Source: Saccharospirillum mangrovi (GTDB taxonomy: Bacteria; Pseudomonadota; Gammaproteobacteria; Pseudomonadales; Natronospirillaceae). From it: a stretch of 64,000 bases of DNA. Below, in pieces: positions 54,055 to 63,905 of this stretch (position 1 is its first letter; each line of letters starts with the position of its first letter). Both the position numbers and the translations under genes were made by a program. The stretch covers positions 1,796,001 through 1,860,000 of the forward strand of contig NZ_CP031415.1 of NCBI RefSeq assembly GCF_003367315.1. Reading direction: 5' to 3'. The notes beneath the pieces were generated by a model, which saw only the letters and a program-made list of their open reading frames with translations, had not been told where the DNA came from and searched no databases.

Positions 54055-55454
54055 GGTTCCAGTCCATCCGCAGCCGGACGCTGGGTATGGCACTGGTACT
54101 GCTGCTGAGCGCCAGTTCAGTGATCACCTGGTTCAGCTTTAACGACGCCGCCCACGAAGTGGAAGAACTCTACGACGCCCATCTGGCGCAGCAGGCGCGA
54201 TTGCTTGGCAATCTGATTGCGGGGCTGAACCGCACCACACTGAGCACCATCGAGAAACTGAGATTGCTCAGCACGCTGGAAGAACTCAGCGCCCAGGCCG
54301 ACCCGCGTCTGGGCCATCCCTACGAAAGCAAGGTGGTGTTTCAGGTCTGGCTGAATGATCAATTGATTCTGCGCTCGGTCAACGCGCCCTCAGAGCAATT
54401 GACCGATTATGAAGGCGGCTTTACCAACGAGCGGGTCGCCAATGCTCGCTGGCGCGTCTTTGTGTTGCCCGGCAGCGAGAGCGATGCCAGTAGCCAGGAA
54501 CGCATCATCATCGCTGAACGCTGGGACGTTCGTGGCGAGCTGGTGGCGGGGATTGCGTTGCGCAGTCTGCTGCCGGAGTTATTCGGCTTGCCGATTCTGG
54601 CTGCCCTGTTGTGGTGGGCTATCGGGCGTGGGCTGCACCCGCTGGCGCAACTGGCCCGGCAGATTCGTCAACGCGAGCCGCATTCGCTGCAACCGTTGCC
54701 GTCCGGGCCATTACCAACCGAATTGGATGTCATTCACCACGCCATCAATGATCTGCTCGCCCAACTGAAACAACGCCTGGAGCGCGAGCAGCAGTTTATT
54801 GCCGATGCCGCGCACGAGCTGCGTACGCCGCTGTCGGTGCTCAGCCTGCACACTCAGAACGCGATTGGCAGCCCGGACGAGGCCGATCGTCAGGCGGCGT
54901 TGCAATCGTTGCAGTCCGGTCTCGATCGGACTACCCGCATCGTGGCGCAGTTGCTGACGCTGGCGCGTCTGGACCCGGACGACACGCCGCCCACGCAGCC
55001 AACCGATGTCCTGGCCGTCACTCGACAGGAATTGGCCAATCTGGCGCCGTTGGCCTGGCGCGATGGCGTCGATTTATTGCTGTTGAACGAAGACGATCAC
55101 GCCTGGCAACTGCTGGCTGAAGCCGGCAGCGTCGAGATTCTGCTGCAAAATCTGATCAGTAATGCTTTGCGGCATGGCGCGGCGGGCAAACAGATTGAGA
55201 TTGACTGGCAGCCACGCGACGACGGGCTGGAATTGAGCGTTACCGACCATGGCCCTGGTGTCGCCGATGAAAAAAAACCGCTGTTGTTGCAGCGGTTCTA
55301 TCGGACCGGATCAGAGGGTGGCGCGGGTTTGGGTCTGTCGATTGTGGCGCGCATCGTTGAGCGTCATCAGGCAACGCTGCGGCTGGACGATACGCCGGGT
55401 GGCGGATTAGTCGTCCGCATCCTCTGGCCGCAACAGCGGATAATCGTGCACTAA
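54051..55454 (+). CDS. Sensor histidine kinase (QseC/PmrB type)
   Basis: Two membrane segments (residues about 11-29 and 174-192) flank a periplasmic sensor of roughly 140 residues; then HisKA with His255 in FIADAAHELRTPLSVL and a HATPase with LLQNLISNALRHG, VTDHGPGVAD and GGAGLGLSIVARIV. Length 467 aa. Signal unknown; gene context points to envelope redox or metal stress. Its last 48 bp overlap the convergent solute-binding gene. Confidence 0.92.
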   Translation: MRFQSIRSRTLGMALVLLLSASSVITWFSFNDAAHEVEELYDAHLAQQARLLGNLIAGLNRTTLSTIEKLRLLSTLEELSAQADPRLGHPYESKVVFQVWLNDQLILRSVNAPSEQLTDYEGGFTNERVANARWRVFVLPGSESDASSQERIIIAERWDVRGELVAGIALRSLLPELFGLPILAALLWWAIGRGLHPLAQLARQIRQREPHSLQPLPSGPLPTELDVIHHAINDLLAQLKQRLEREQQFIADAAHELRTPLSVLSLHTQNAIGSPDEADRQAALQSLQSGLDRTTRIVAQLLTLARLDPDDTPPTQPTDVLAVTRQELANLAPLAWRDGVDLLLLNEDDHAWQLLAEAGSVEILLQNLISNALRHGAAGKQIEIDWQPRDDGLELSVTDHGPGVADEKKPLLLQRFYRTGSEGGAGLGLSIVARIVERHQATLRLDDTPGGGLVVRILWPQQRIIVH

Positions 55455-56180
55455 GGGCTCGTATTCGCCGGTTTGCCGCAGCAACGCCAACCCTCGGTTA
55501 AATTGCTCAATCACCGCCTGGCCGCGTGCCGTCTTTGGTGCAATCACATAATGATTGCTGCGCTGAATCGGCTTTGGTGCAACGTAGAACAGGCTCGGTT
55601 CAAGCTCGTTCACTTGCGCCTGCACCGCCCACTGCAAGTTGTTGCTGAGCAGAAAATCCACCCGACCGGCCAGCAACATGCGAAAACACGAGGTGTACTG
55701 GGGCGCGTCCATCACATCGATGATGCCGTCATCCAGCGCCTGCTGAATCGCCGCCGGCAACCCCCAGCCTTGAGCGCGGCACAGCACCGCACCACGCAAC
55801 GATTCCATTGTTTGATAATTCAGCGGATGCGACGCCCGGCTGATGATGACGGTATCGACAGTTATAAACGGCACCGAGAACAGCATCTGTTCTGCGCGTT
55901 CGTCGGTGTGGACATACGGAAAGGTGGCGTCAAAGTCGCCGTTGAGCGTGGCGCGGTAGCCGCGTAACCAGGGCTGGAAGCGCACCTCGGTCGGCTCGTC
56001 CACCGCCGCGAATGCGGCTCGCACCAGTCGTGTGCTGAGGCCGCCTTCAGGCAGGGCTTGATCGGCAAACGGCGGGTAGTCGTTACCAGTGACCAGAGTG
56101 ACCTCGGCCCGGCCAGTGAGGCTGAAGGCTGCCAGCAGTGCGATGCTGAGACAGCCTTTGACGAAGGCTGCGTTACTCAC
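55407..56180 (-). CDS. Periplasmic solute-binding-like protein (SBP_bac_3 fold)
   Basis: A signal peptide (1-24, LTGRA/EV) precedes a family-3 solute-binding domain: [33 protein letters not shown], and a second lobe from [15 protein letters not shown]. Length 257 aa. There is no transporter gene nearby, so it may be an orphan binding or sensing protein. It overlaps the kinase gene end on the other strand by 48 bp and argF, the upstream gene on its own strand, by 8 bp. Confidence 0.8.
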   Translation of the reverse strand: MSNAAFVKGCLSIALLAAFSLTGRAEVTLVTGNDYPPFADQALPEGGLSTRLVRAAFAAVDEPTEVRFQPWLRGYRATLNGDFDATFPYVHTDERAEQMLFSVPFITVDTVIISRASHPLNYQTMESLRGAVLCRAQGWGLPAAIQQALDDGIIDVMDAPQYTSCFRMLLAGRVDFLLSNNLQWAVQAQVNELEPSLFYVAPKPIQRSNHYVIAPKTARGQAVIEQFNRGLALLRQTGEYEPLVHDYPLLRPEDADD

Positions 56181-57081
56181 TGCAGAGTAAGAATTCCAAT
56201 AGCGCTTTCTGGGCGTGCAGCCGGTTACCGGCCTGCTCCCACACCACAGAACGCGGATCGTCGAGCATATCGACGCTGACTTCTTCGCCGCGATGCGCCG
56301 GCAGACAGTGCAGGAACAGCGCCGCCTTGTCGGCTTTGTCCATCAACGCCGGCGATACCTGGAAGCCTTTAAAGGCCTCAATGCGTTTCTGAGCTTCCTC
56401 TTCCTGGCCCATGCTGGCCCAGACGTCGGTGGTTACCAGATGCGCGCCTTCGACCGCTTCGGCCGGGTCGCGCAGAATCTTCACGCGGTCGCCGGCGGCG
56501 TCGAGCAACGACTGCATCGGCTCGTAGCCTTCCGGGCAGGCAATGTTCAACTGGAAATCGTACTGACGGGCGGCGTTGATGTAGGAGTTGCACATGTTGT
56601 TGCCATCGCCGATCCAGGTCACCGTCTTGCCCTGAATCGGGCCGCGTACTTCGTGGTAAGCCTGCATATCGGCCAGCAACTGGCAGGGGTGGTAATCGTC
56701 GGTCAGAGCGTTGATGACCGGCACCGAAGAGTATTCGGCAAAGGTGGTGACTTTTTCGTGCTCGAAGGTGCGGATCATCACCGCATCGACCATCTGCGAC
56801 AGCACGCGTGCGCTGTCTTCGATCGGCTCGCCACGGCCCAGCTGGGTATCGCGCGGCGACAGGAAGATGGCACCACCGCCGAGTTGAATCATGCCGGCTT
56901 CAAAGGACACCCGCGTCCGCGTCGACGATTTTTCGAACACCATGCCCAGCACGCGGTTTTTCAACGGCTCGTAGCGGGTACCGCGTTTGAACATGCCCTT
57001 GAGCTCAATGGCACGTTCCACCAGATGCCGCAATTCGTCCGTATTCAGGTCGTTCAGTGTAAGAAAGTGCCTGACCGCCAT
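56173..57081 (-). CDS. argF: Ornithine carbamoyltransferase
   Basis: Makes citrulline from ornithine and carbamoyl phosphate in arginine synthesis. The carbamoyl-phosphate motif is [10 protein letters not shown], the ornithine loop [10 protein letters not shown], and [13 protein letters not shown] is the HPxQ motif. Length 302 aa from ATG 57081 with GAGAGG upstream; a longer in-frame reading adds 20 residues without homology. Divergent from grxD. Confidence 0.96.
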   Translation of the reverse strand: MAVRHFLTLNDLNTDELRHLVERAIELKGMFKRGTRYEPLKNRVLGMVFEKSSTRTRVSFEAGMIQLGGGAIFLSPRDTQLGRGEPIEDSARVLSQMVDAVMIRTFEHEKVTTFAEYSSVPVINALTDDYHPCQLLADMQAYHEVRGPIQGKTVTWIGDGNNMCNSYINAARQYDFQLNIACPEGYEPMQSLLDAAGDRVKILRDPAEAVEGAHLVTTDVWASMGQEEEAQKRIEAFKGFQVSPALMDKADKAALFLHCLPAHRGEEVSVDMLDDPRSVVWEQAGNRLHAQKALLEFLLCSE

Positions 57082-57283
57082 GCTGTTTTGCCTCTCGATG
57101 ATTGTCGTGGCCGTTGTGGCCCGGGAGCGGAAAACGGCCAATCATACTGAAGCATCAAAAGTGCAGCAATGCGCCATCCGGACCGGCCACCATTGAAATG
57201 AAAACGGCAAACCCCATCTGCACGATCACATTAATGGCGTACAATAACGGCCATTCCATTCACCTCACATTGGACGCAGCGAG

Positions 57284-57619
57284 ATGAGCGACGACACCCT
57301 CAACACCATCAAAGACCAGATCGCCAACAACCCCGTGCTGCTGTACATGAAGGGCAACCCGAACCAGCCCATGTGCGGCTTCTCCGCGCAGACCGTTCAG
57401 GCCGTCATGAATTGCGGCAAACGCTTTGCCTACGTCGATATTCTGTCTAACCCGGACATCCGCGAGAAACTGAAGGAATACGCCAATTGGCCGACCTTCC
57501 CGCAACTGTGGGTTAACGGCGAACTGATCGGCGGTTGCGACATCGTGACTGAAATGGCAGGCAACGGTGAACTGCAACAGCTGATCGACGAAGCTGTGCC
57601 GGAAAGCGAAGCCAGCTGA
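57284..57619 (+). CDS. grxD: Monothiol glutaredoxin Grx4
   Basis: CGFS-type glutaredoxin that carries [2Fe-2S] clusters. The active site is MKGNPNQPMCGFSAQT (Cys31), with WPTFPQLWVNGELIGGCDIV. Length 111 aa is normal. The usual SPxxPxCGFS segment reads NPNQPMCGFS. moeB follows after 44 bp. Confidence 0.95.
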   Translation: MSDDTLNTIKDQIANNPVLLYMKGNPNQPMCGFSAQTVQAVMNCGKRFAYVDILSNPDIREKLKEYANWPTFPQLWVNGELIGGCDIVTEMAGNGELQQLIDEAVPESEAS

Positions 57620-57663
57620 TCGGCCAAGGCCCGAACCCGCGTCGGGCCAATTCCCCTCCCCTG

Positions 57664-58440
57664 ATGACCACCTTCCCCGACCTTACCGACGACGAACTGC
57701 TGCGCTACAGCCGGCATATTCTGTTGCCACAAATCGATGTTTTGGGCCAGCAACGCATCCGCAACGCCACCGTGCTGGTGGTAGGCGCTGGCGGTCTGGG
57801 CAGCCCGATTCTGCTGTATCTGGCCGCCGCCGGTGTTGGCGAACTGCGCATTGCCGATGGCGACCGTGTGGACGAGACCAACCTGCAACGCCAGATCGTG
57901 CATAGCACTGCCAGCGTCGGCACCGCCAAAACCGAAAGCGCAGCGGCCACGTTGCAGCGGCTGAACCCGCATTGCCGCCTGGTTGAAATCGACCAGCCAC
58001 TGGACGCCACCGGGCTGGAACACTGGGCCGAGGGCTGTGATCTGGTGGTAATCGGTACCGATTCCTTTGCCAGCCGCTACGACGCCAACGCGGTCTGTCT
58101 GCGTCTGGGCATTCCACTGGTCTGTGGCGCGGCCATCGGTTTGAACGGCCAGGCCACCAGTTTCGATTTCCGCCGCGACGACAGCCCATGCTTTGCCTGC
58201 CTCTATCCGGATGGCGAAGACACCGAATTAAGCTGTTCCACCGCTGGTGTGCTCGGGCCTTTGGTTGGCATGGTCGGCACCGTACAGGCCACCGAAGCGC
58301 TGAAACTGCTGGCGGGTTTTGGTGAACCTTTGGTCGGCCAGTTGCTGACGGTTGATGCGACCGATCTCAGCTGGAACCGTTTCCGTTTTGCGCGCCGGCC
58401 CGACTGCCCGGTTTGCGCGTCCCGCCCCCGTACTGCTTGA
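57664..58440 (+). CDS. moeB: MoeB/ThiF-type adenylyltransferase
   Basis: E1-like enzyme that adenylates the C-terminus of MoaD for molybdopterin synthesis. Nucleotide motif VVGAGGLGSPILLYLAAAG; RYSRHILLPQIDVLGQ start; zinc ligands CFACLYP and CPVCAS; the likely active Cys is in ELSCSTAGVLGPLVG. Length 258 aa. The homologue ThiF cannot be excluded from sequence alone, but MoeB is favoured by the sequence start. Confidence 0.9.
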   Translation: MTTFPDLTDDELLRYSRHILLPQIDVLGQQRIRNATVLVVGAGGLGSPILLYLAAAGVGELRIADGDRVDETNLQRQIVHSTASVGTAKTESAAATLQRLNPHCRLVEIDQPLDATGLEHWAEGCDLVVIGTDSFASRYDANAVCLRLGIPLVCGAAIGLNGQATSFDFRRDDSPCFACLYPDGEDTELSCSTAGVLGPLVGMVGTVQATEALKLLAGFGEPLVGQLLTVDATDLSWNRFRFARRPDCPVCASRPRTA

Positions 58441-58497
58441 CCTAAGCCACGCTCGCTGGCGTACTTAAGCGATTCATATCGCTGCTGGGAGCCGACA

Positions 58498-59088
58498 ATG
58501 ACCACTCAACAATCGACCACTCAACAATCCGATGGCACCAGCCTCAGCAATCACTTCATCGTCGCCATGCCCGACATGGCCGACCCCTGGTTCAGCGGCA
58601 CCGTCTCCTACCTGTTCCAACACGACGGCGATGGCTGCATGGGCCTGGTCATCAACCGTCTGACCTCAATGACGCTGGGCGATGTGTTCGAATCGCTGAA
58701 CATCGATTGCCAGGACGAAACGCTGCGTAACCAGCACGTCTATTCCGGCGGCCCGGTCATGCCTGAGCACGGTTTTATCATCCATCACTCCAAGGAAGGC
58801 CCCTGGAGCAGCACGGTCAACAACGGTTATCTGAGCATCACCACCAGCCCTGACATTCTAGAAGCCATCGCCCGCGGTGGCGGCCCAAGCGATTATCTGG
58901 TCTGTCTGGGCTGTTCCGGCTGGTCGCCGGGGCAATTAGAAGGCGAATTGAGGGTCAACGCCTGGCTGACGGTGCCGGGCGATCTGGCTCTGATTTTCGA
59001 TGAAGGCATCGAAACCCGTTATGACGCCGCCCTGAAGCGGCTGGGCATCGACAAGATGTTCCTCAGCGACAGCGGCGGTCGTGCCTGA
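58498..59088 (+). CDS. yqgE: YqgE/AlgH family protein (DUF179)
   Basis: DUF179 protein. Family motifs: LSNHFIVAMPDMADPWFSGT, GCMGLVINRLTSMTLGDVFE and YSGGPVMPEHGFIIH. Length 196 aa. In Pseudomonas AlgH affects alginate regulation; exact biochemistry is unclear. It starts with two copies of TTQQS, probably a short expansion of the N-terminus. Confidence 0.93.
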   Translation: MTTQQSTTQQSDGTSLSNHFIVAMPDMADPWFSGTVSYLFQHDGDGCMGLVINRLTSMTLGDVFESLNIDCQDETLRNQHVYSGGPVMPEHGFIIHHSKEGPWSSTVNNGYLSITTSPDILEAIARGGGPSDYLVCLGCSGWSPGQLEGELRVNAWLTVPGDLALIFDEGIETRYDAALKRLGIDKMFLSDSGGRA

Positions 59089-59115
59089 CCGCTGCCCTGC
59101 TCTAAAACCTCAGTC

Positions 59116-59706
59116 TCACAACCCCGCCAAACGCACCAGATCCGCACTGATACGATCGGTCGGTAATTCACTCTTGATCAACACCCGCGTCTTACCTTCA
59201 GCGTCGAAGCCATACACGGCGGAGCTGTGCGAGACATTATAGAAACCGTTGGCGTCCGGTTCGCCATAGCCGTAGGTTGCCCGCATCCGCTTGTTCAGCG
59301 TTTCCAGTTGTTTTTGTGTGCCGGTCAGGCCGATGAATTGCGGGCCGAAGGCCGAGGTGTAATCGGCCAGTCGTTGCGGGGTGTCGCGCTGCGGATCGAC
59401 GCTGACGAACAGCACTTGATAGTCGTCCTGCTGGTCGGCCTGTAATCGGTCAATCGCACGCGACAGGCTCGCCAGCGTACCAGGGCAAATATCCGGGCAG
59501 TTGGTGAAACCGAAAAACAGCAGCGTTGGCTGGCCGATGTAGTCGGCTTCGGTCACAACGTTGCCGTTCTCGTCGGTCAATTCAAATTCCAGATCGGGCA
59601 TCACACCGCCCAAATCGGTGCCTTCCCATTGAATCTTTTCGCCACCGCAACCGGTCAGCGACAGCGTGAAGAGCGCGACCACAAGAGGCATCCACAAACG
59701 TTGCAT
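59116..59706 (-). CDS. SCO1/SenC copper chaperone
   Basis: Lipoprotein (lipobox LSLTGC, Cys20) with a thioredoxin-like fold and the copper site Cys70 and Cys74 in FTNCPDICPGTL plus a later His in YNVSHSSAVYG. It delivers copper to cytochrome c oxidase CuA. Length 196 aa. Encoded just downstream of ctaG on the same strand (39-bp gap), forming a copper/oxidase assembly cluster with copA. Confidence 0.93.
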   Translation of the reverse strand: MQRLWMPLVVALFTLSLTGCGGEKIQWEGTDLGGVMPDLEFELTDENGNVVTEADYIGQPTLLFFGFTNCPDICPGTLASLSRAIDRLQADQQDDYQVLFVSVDPQRDTPQRLADYTSAFGPQFIGLTGTQKQLETLNKRMRATYGYGEPDANGFYNVSHSSAVYGFDAEGKTRVLIKSELPTDRISADLVRLAGL

Positions 59707-59745
59707 CGACTTTGTTCTCCTGGCTTAGATCTGTTTTACCAACAA

Positions 59746-60582
59746 TCAGGCACTGACCGGCTGCCTGGACGAATGCAGCAAACGGCGTAACACGATCAGC
59801 ATGGTGATGACGGCCATCATGCCCGGGGGAATCCAGGTCAGAATGCCGCCGAGCAATTGATCGTTCATCGGGTCAATCGGCCAGGCACGGCCGCAGACCT
59901 CGTACACATCGAACATCGAACCTTGATGAGTGGCAATGTAGGCCCCCAGCCAAAGCTGCGGAACGGTGACAAACCAGATCAACAGAATGCGTTTGCCGAA
60001 GCCCAGCGTTTTCGACAGCACCGGGTTGCGCGGGTCGAGAATCAGCCACCAGAACAGCAGGCCTTCGAGCCACATGCTCCAGTTCATCGCCAGGTAATAT
60101 TCCTGGTCGAGCATGGCGCGGAAATGAATGTCCGGCGTCAGCCAGAAGAAGATCAGCCCGAAAAACAACACCCCCGCCACGAGCGGATACTGAATGATGG
60201 CGTAACCCCAGCGAATTGGTGCCGAGGTCAGCAAACGGCCCAGGGCGTTGCGCGTGCGTCCGGCTGGAACACCGGCAGCCAACACGCGCCAGGGGTTCGC
60301 CAGACAAACCAGAATCGGTGCCAGATGGTGCAACACCAAATGCTGGCCGCGATGGATGAAAAACATGAATTGGGCGTAATAGTCGAAACGGGTGTGCAGC
60401 ACGGTGTAGGCCAGGCCGAGACCGATCCAGAACAGGAGCTGGCGGCCCAGTGCTTCGCCCTCGCCCGCTTGCGCCAGGGCGCGACAACCACGGACATAAA
60501 ACACAGCGGCCGCGCCAAAAAAGAGCACGGCCAGCCAGGAAAATTCGTAGGGCAATAACCAGGTCAGGACATCTGTGATCAC
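59746..60582 (-). CDS. ctaG: Caa3-type CtaG cytochrome c oxidase assembly protein
   Basis: Seven or so membrane helices with histidine pairs (HRGQHLVLHHLAPI) fit the Caa3_CtaG family involved in copper insertion into oxidases. Length 278 aa. It is unrelated to the Cox11-type CtaG. Followed by the SCO gene; copA lies 87 bp away on the same strand. Confidence 0.9.
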   Translation of the reverse strand: MITDVLTWLLPYEFSWLAVLFFGAAAVFYVRGCRALAQAGEGEALGRQLLFWIGLGLAYTVLHTRFDYYAQFMFFIHRGQHLVLHHLAPILVCLANPWRVLAAGVPAGRTRNALGRLLTSAPIRWGYAIIQYPLVAGVLFFGLIFFWLTPDIHFRAMLDQEYYLAMNWSMWLEGLLFWWLILDPRNPVLSKTLGFGKRILLIWFVTVPQLWLGAYIATHQGSMFDVYEVCGRAWPIDPMNDQLLGGILTWIPPGMMAVITMLIVLRRLLHSSRQPVSA

Positions 60583-60669
60583 AGCAAGGGTTCCAACGGG
60601 CTGCTTCGACGGCGAAACGCCACTCTAGCAGGCCCGCTGGCAAAATTTAAAACGCCTTTCGTCGAAGCC

Positions 60670-63177
60670 TCAGTCCGCCTTGGCTGACTCGCCCAGTTTC
60701 AGTGCACGCAAGCGCAGTGCATTGCTGATCACCGACACCGACGACAGGCTCATCGCCGCCGCCGCCAGCATGGGCGACAACAACGCCCCCAACCACGGAT
60801 ACAACACACCCGCCGCCACCGGCACGCCCAGGCTGTTGTAGATAAAGGCGAAGAACAGGTTCTGCTTGATGTTGCGCAAGGTCGCCTGCGCCAGCGTCCG
60901 GGCGCGTACCAGGCCGTTCAGTTCACCTTTCACCAGCGTCAAACCCGCGCTTTCCACCGCTACATCGGCACCGGTACCCATGGCAACGCCAACATCGGCA
61001 GCGGCCAAAGCTGGCGCATCGTTAATGCCGTCGCCGGCCATGGCGACCTTGCGGCCCTGCTCGCGCAGTGATTCCACTAACTGCTGTTTGCCTTCGGGTG
61101 TTAAGCCCGCGCGAACGTCGTCGATGCCCAGTTCACGCGCAACCGCCTGGGCGGTGGTGGCGTTGTCGCCAGTCGCCATCACCAGATGGATGCCTTGCCC
61201 GGCCAGCGTGCGAATGGCGGCTTTGGTGTGTGTCTTGATCGGGTCACGCACCGCCACCAAGCCGGCCAATTGCTGATCGACGCCGATGAACATCACCGTC
61301 TTGCCGGCTTCGCGTAACGTCTCGGCGCGCTCCTGAACTGCGCCCAGGTCGATCTGACGCTGCTCAAACAAGGCCGCATTGCCCAGCCACAGCGTGTGGC
61401 CTTCAACATCACCCACCACGCCCTGGCCGGTGATGGATTCAAACTGCGCCACATCGACCGGCTCGATGCCTTCGTCTTTGGCACCGGCAACAATGGCTTC
61501 GGCCAGCGGATGCTCGGAACCGCGTTCCAGGCTGGCGATCCAGCGCAACACATCGCTGCGGTCGTGGCCGGCTTGCAGGTCGAGGTCTGTCAGTTTGGGG
61601 CGGCCTTCGGTCAGGGTGCCGGTTTTATCGACAATCAGGGTATCGACGGCAGCAAAGCGCTCCAGCGCTTCGGCGTCTTTAATCAGCACGCCGGCCTGAG
61701 CGCCACGGCCGGTGGCGGTCATGATCGACATCGGCGTCGCGAGACCCAGCGCACAGGGGCAAGCGATGATCAGCACCGACACCGCCGCCACAATGGCATA
61801 GACGAAACTCGGCGACGGGCCAACCAACGCCCAGACCACAAAGGCCAGCGCGGCGGCGAATACCACCGTTGGCACAAACCAGGCGGAAACCCGATCGGCC
61901 AGCCCCTGAATCGGCGCGCGCGAACGCTGTGCCTTCGCGACCATATCGACGATCTGCGACAACACCGTATCGCCGCCCACCCGTTCGGCGGTCATCACCA
62001 GGCTGCCTTGCTTGTTAAAGGTACCGCCGGTCAGCGCATCGCCTTCGGTTTTCTCGACCGGCACCGGCTCGCCGGTGATCATCGATTCATCAACCGACGA
62101 CTGGCCCTGAATAACCACGCCATCGACCGGAATCCGCTCGCCGGGGCGCACCCGCAGCCGGTCGCCAGCGTGTACGGCTTCCAGTGGCACTTCTTCATCC
62201 TGGCCGTTATCGCCGACCCGAATGGCGGTTTTCGGTGCCAGATTCATCAACGCCTTAATCGCCGAGCCAGTGCGTTCACGCGCGCGCAGCTCCAGCACCT
62301 GGCCGAGGAAAATCAGCGCCACAATCACCGCCGACGCCTCGAAATAGACCGGAACCTGCCCGCCCATTTGCCGGAAACCCGCCGGGAAGGCATTAGGAAT
62401 CAGTGTCGCCACCACGCTGTAGCCATAGGCTGCGCCGACGCCGAGCATGATCAGCGTCCACATATTCGGGCTGCGGTTCACAATGGAATTCCAGCCGCGC
62501 ACAAAAAACGGCTGCGCCGCCCACAGCACCACGGGCGTCGCCAGAACGAGTTCAATCCAAACGCTGGTGCGCTCGCCCAGCCAGTCGCGCAATGGCAAAC
62601 CCAGCATGGAACCCATGGTCAGAATCAGCAGCGGTACGGCCAGCGCCACGCTGACCCAGAAGCGGCGGCTGAAATCGACCAGTTCCGGGTTGGGGCCGGT
62701 GTCTTCTGCGCTCGGCGTCATGGGTTCCAGCGCCATGCCGCATTTCGGGCAGGTGCCTGGGCCTTCCTGAACGATTTCCGGGTCCATCGGGCAGGTGTAG
62801 AGCGTGCCTTTGGGCATCGCCTCGGGTTCCGGTCGGTCGCCTAAATAATGGTCGGGGTTCGCCTTGAACTTGTCGGCGCAGCCGGTCGAGCAGAAAAAGA
62901 ATCGCTCGCCCTGGTGGTGTTCAACGCCCGCAGCGCGAGCGCGTTCCACCGTCATGCCGCACACCGGGTCTTCAGCGTTAAGGTAGTTTTCCGGGTCTTT
63001 CTGGAAGCGGTCGCGGCAGTTGGGGCCGCAAAAACGGTACGTCGTGCCGTGATAATCGGCTTCGGGTTTTTCCGCGTTGGGATCGACCGTCATGCCGCAC
63101 ACCGGGTCGCGGGTCATAACGGCGGAATGTTCGTGCTTGTGGTGGTGATGGTCGTGATGGTGATGGTCGTGATTCAT
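60670..63177 (-). CDS. copA: Cu(I)-exporting P-type ATPase with two YHS domains
   Basis: P1B ATPase that expels copper. The N-terminus is His-rich ([17 protein letters not shown]), followed by two YHS domains ([10 protein letters not shown] at 24-33 and [10 protein letters not shown] at about 70-79) and a heavy-metal-binding domain ([22 protein letters not shown]). The membrane copper site is [11 protein letters not shown]; the phosphorylation site DKTGTLTEG and the SEHPLAEAI motif follow. YNSLGVP and MSLSSVS near the end are Cu(I)-class signatures. Length 835 aa; the usual HMA domain is absent. Controlled by the MerR-type promoter at its 5' end. Confidence 0.95.
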   Translation of the reverse strand: MNHDHHHHDHHHHKHEHSAVMTRDPVCGMTVDPNAEKPEADYHGTTYRFCGPNCRDRFQKDPENYLNAEDPVCGMTVERARAAGVEHHQGERFFFCSTGCADKFKANPDHYLGDRPEPEAMPKGTLYTCPMDPEIVQEGPGTCPKCGMALEPMTPSAEDTGPNPELVDFSRRFWVSVALAVPLLILTMGSMLGLPLRDWLGERTSVWIELVLATPVVLWAAQPFFVRGWNSIVNRSPNMWTLIMLGVGAAYGYSVVATLIPNAFPAGFRQMGGQVPVYFEASAVIVALIFLGQVLELRARERTGSAIKALMNLAPKTAIRVGDNGQDEEVPLEAVHAGDRLRVRPGERIPVDGVVIQGQSSVDESMITGEPVPVEKTEGDALTGGTFNKQGSLVMTAERVGGDTVLSQIVDMVAKAQRSRAPIQGLADRVSAWFVPTVVFAAALAFVVWALVGPSPSFVYAIVAAVSVLIIACPCALGLATPMSIMTATGRGAQAGVLIKDAEALERFAAVDTLIVDKTGTLTEGRPKLTDLDLQAGHDRSDVLRWIASLERGSEHPLAEAIVAGAKDEGIEPVDVAQFESITGQGVVGDVEGHTLWLGNAALFEQRQIDLGAVQERAETLREAGKTVMFIGVDQQLAGLVAVRDPIKTHTKAAIRTLAGQGIHLVMATGDNATTAQAVARELGIDDVRAGLTPEGKQQLVESLREQGRKVAMAGDGINDAPALAAADVGVAMGTGADVAVESAGLTLVKGELNGLVRARTLAQATLRNIKQNLFFAFIYNSLGVPVAAGVLYPWLGALLSPMLAAAAMSLSSVSVISNALRLRALKLGESAKAD

Positions 63178-63222
63178 GGTCGCCTCCTCTGTCAGTTACG
63201 AACCAATATTCGATACAGACAG

Positions 63223-63253
63223 AGGCTAAACCTTGACGCAACTGGAAGGTCAA
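63223..63253 (-). promoter_or_regulatory. CueR/MerR-type copA promoter
   Basis: On the minus strand TTGACC (63253-63248) and TAGCCT (63228-63223) are separated by 19 bp, the overlong spacer used by MerR-family activators. The spacer carries a dyad: CTTGAC and GTCAAG separated by 11 bp. This is the layout of CueR targets. The copA ATG is about 46 bp downstream; the site overlaps the tdk stop codon. Confidence 0.75.
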
Positions 63254-63825
63254 GCGCCGGCAATGGCTTCTTTGTAATGGCGTCGGCACATTGAGACATA
63301 ACGCTCGTTGCCGCCAATCACCACCTGGTCGCCTTCGGCGATGGCGCGGCCGTTTTCGTCCAGGCGCGCCACCATAATGGCTTTGCGGCCGCAGAAGCAG
63401 ACGGTCTTCAATTCACTGAGTTTGTCGGCAATGGCCAGCAGGCGTTCGGAACCGGGGAAAAGCTCGCCGCGAAAATCGGTTCGAATGCCGAAACACAGCA
63501 CCGGCACATCGTCGTCATCGACCAGCGTCGCCAGTTGATCGACCTGCTCGCGGCTCAGAAACTGGGCTTCATCGACCAGAATGCAGTCGGCTGTTTCGCC
63601 TTTGTCGCGATACCAGGCCAGCAGATCGGTCTCGGCATCAAAACAATCGGCCGGTTTTTCCAGGCCGATGCGCGAGCGGATCACGCCCTGGCCGTAGCGG
63701 TCATCAATGCGTGCGGTCAGCAGCAGCGCCTTCATGCCGCGCTCGCGGTAGTTGTATTCCGATTGCAGCAAGGACGTCGATTTACCGGCGTTCATTGCCG
63801 AATAGTAGAAATAGAGTTGGGCCAT
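63250..63825 (-). CDS. tdk: Thymidine kinase (type II)
   Basis: Salvages thymidine to dTMP. P-loop [13 protein letters not shown], catalytic Glu in [12 protein letters not shown], and the lasso [15 protein letters not shown]. Zinc cysteines: only part of the usual set is visible ([16 protein letters not shown]). Length 191 aa from ATG 63825; an upstream ATG adds eight residues. Its 3' end carries the copA promoter. Confidence 0.94.
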   Translation of the reverse strand: MAQLYFYYSAMNAGKSTSLLQSEYNYRERGMKALLLTARIDDRYGQGVIRSRIGLEKPADCFDAETDLLAWYRDKGETADCILVDEAQFLSREQVDQLATLVDDDDVPVLCFGIRTDFRGELFPGSERLLAIADKLSELKTVCFCGRKAIMVARLDENGRAIAEGDQVVIGGNERYVSMCRRHYKEAIAGA

Positions 63826-63905
63826 GGGACGCGGGATTCCTGGTTTCAAAGCGAGCGGCGGTTCGCAATAATAGCCGCCACTGTCTGACTGGGGAAAGCC
63901 TTACC

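Noticed and set aside
61396-62844. A 482-codon open frame on the plus strand inside copA
   Set aside because: It is entirely antisense to a well-supported P-type ATPase; its composition (His, Arg, Gln rich) is what the complementary strand of a GC-rich gene gives. No domain is recognisable.
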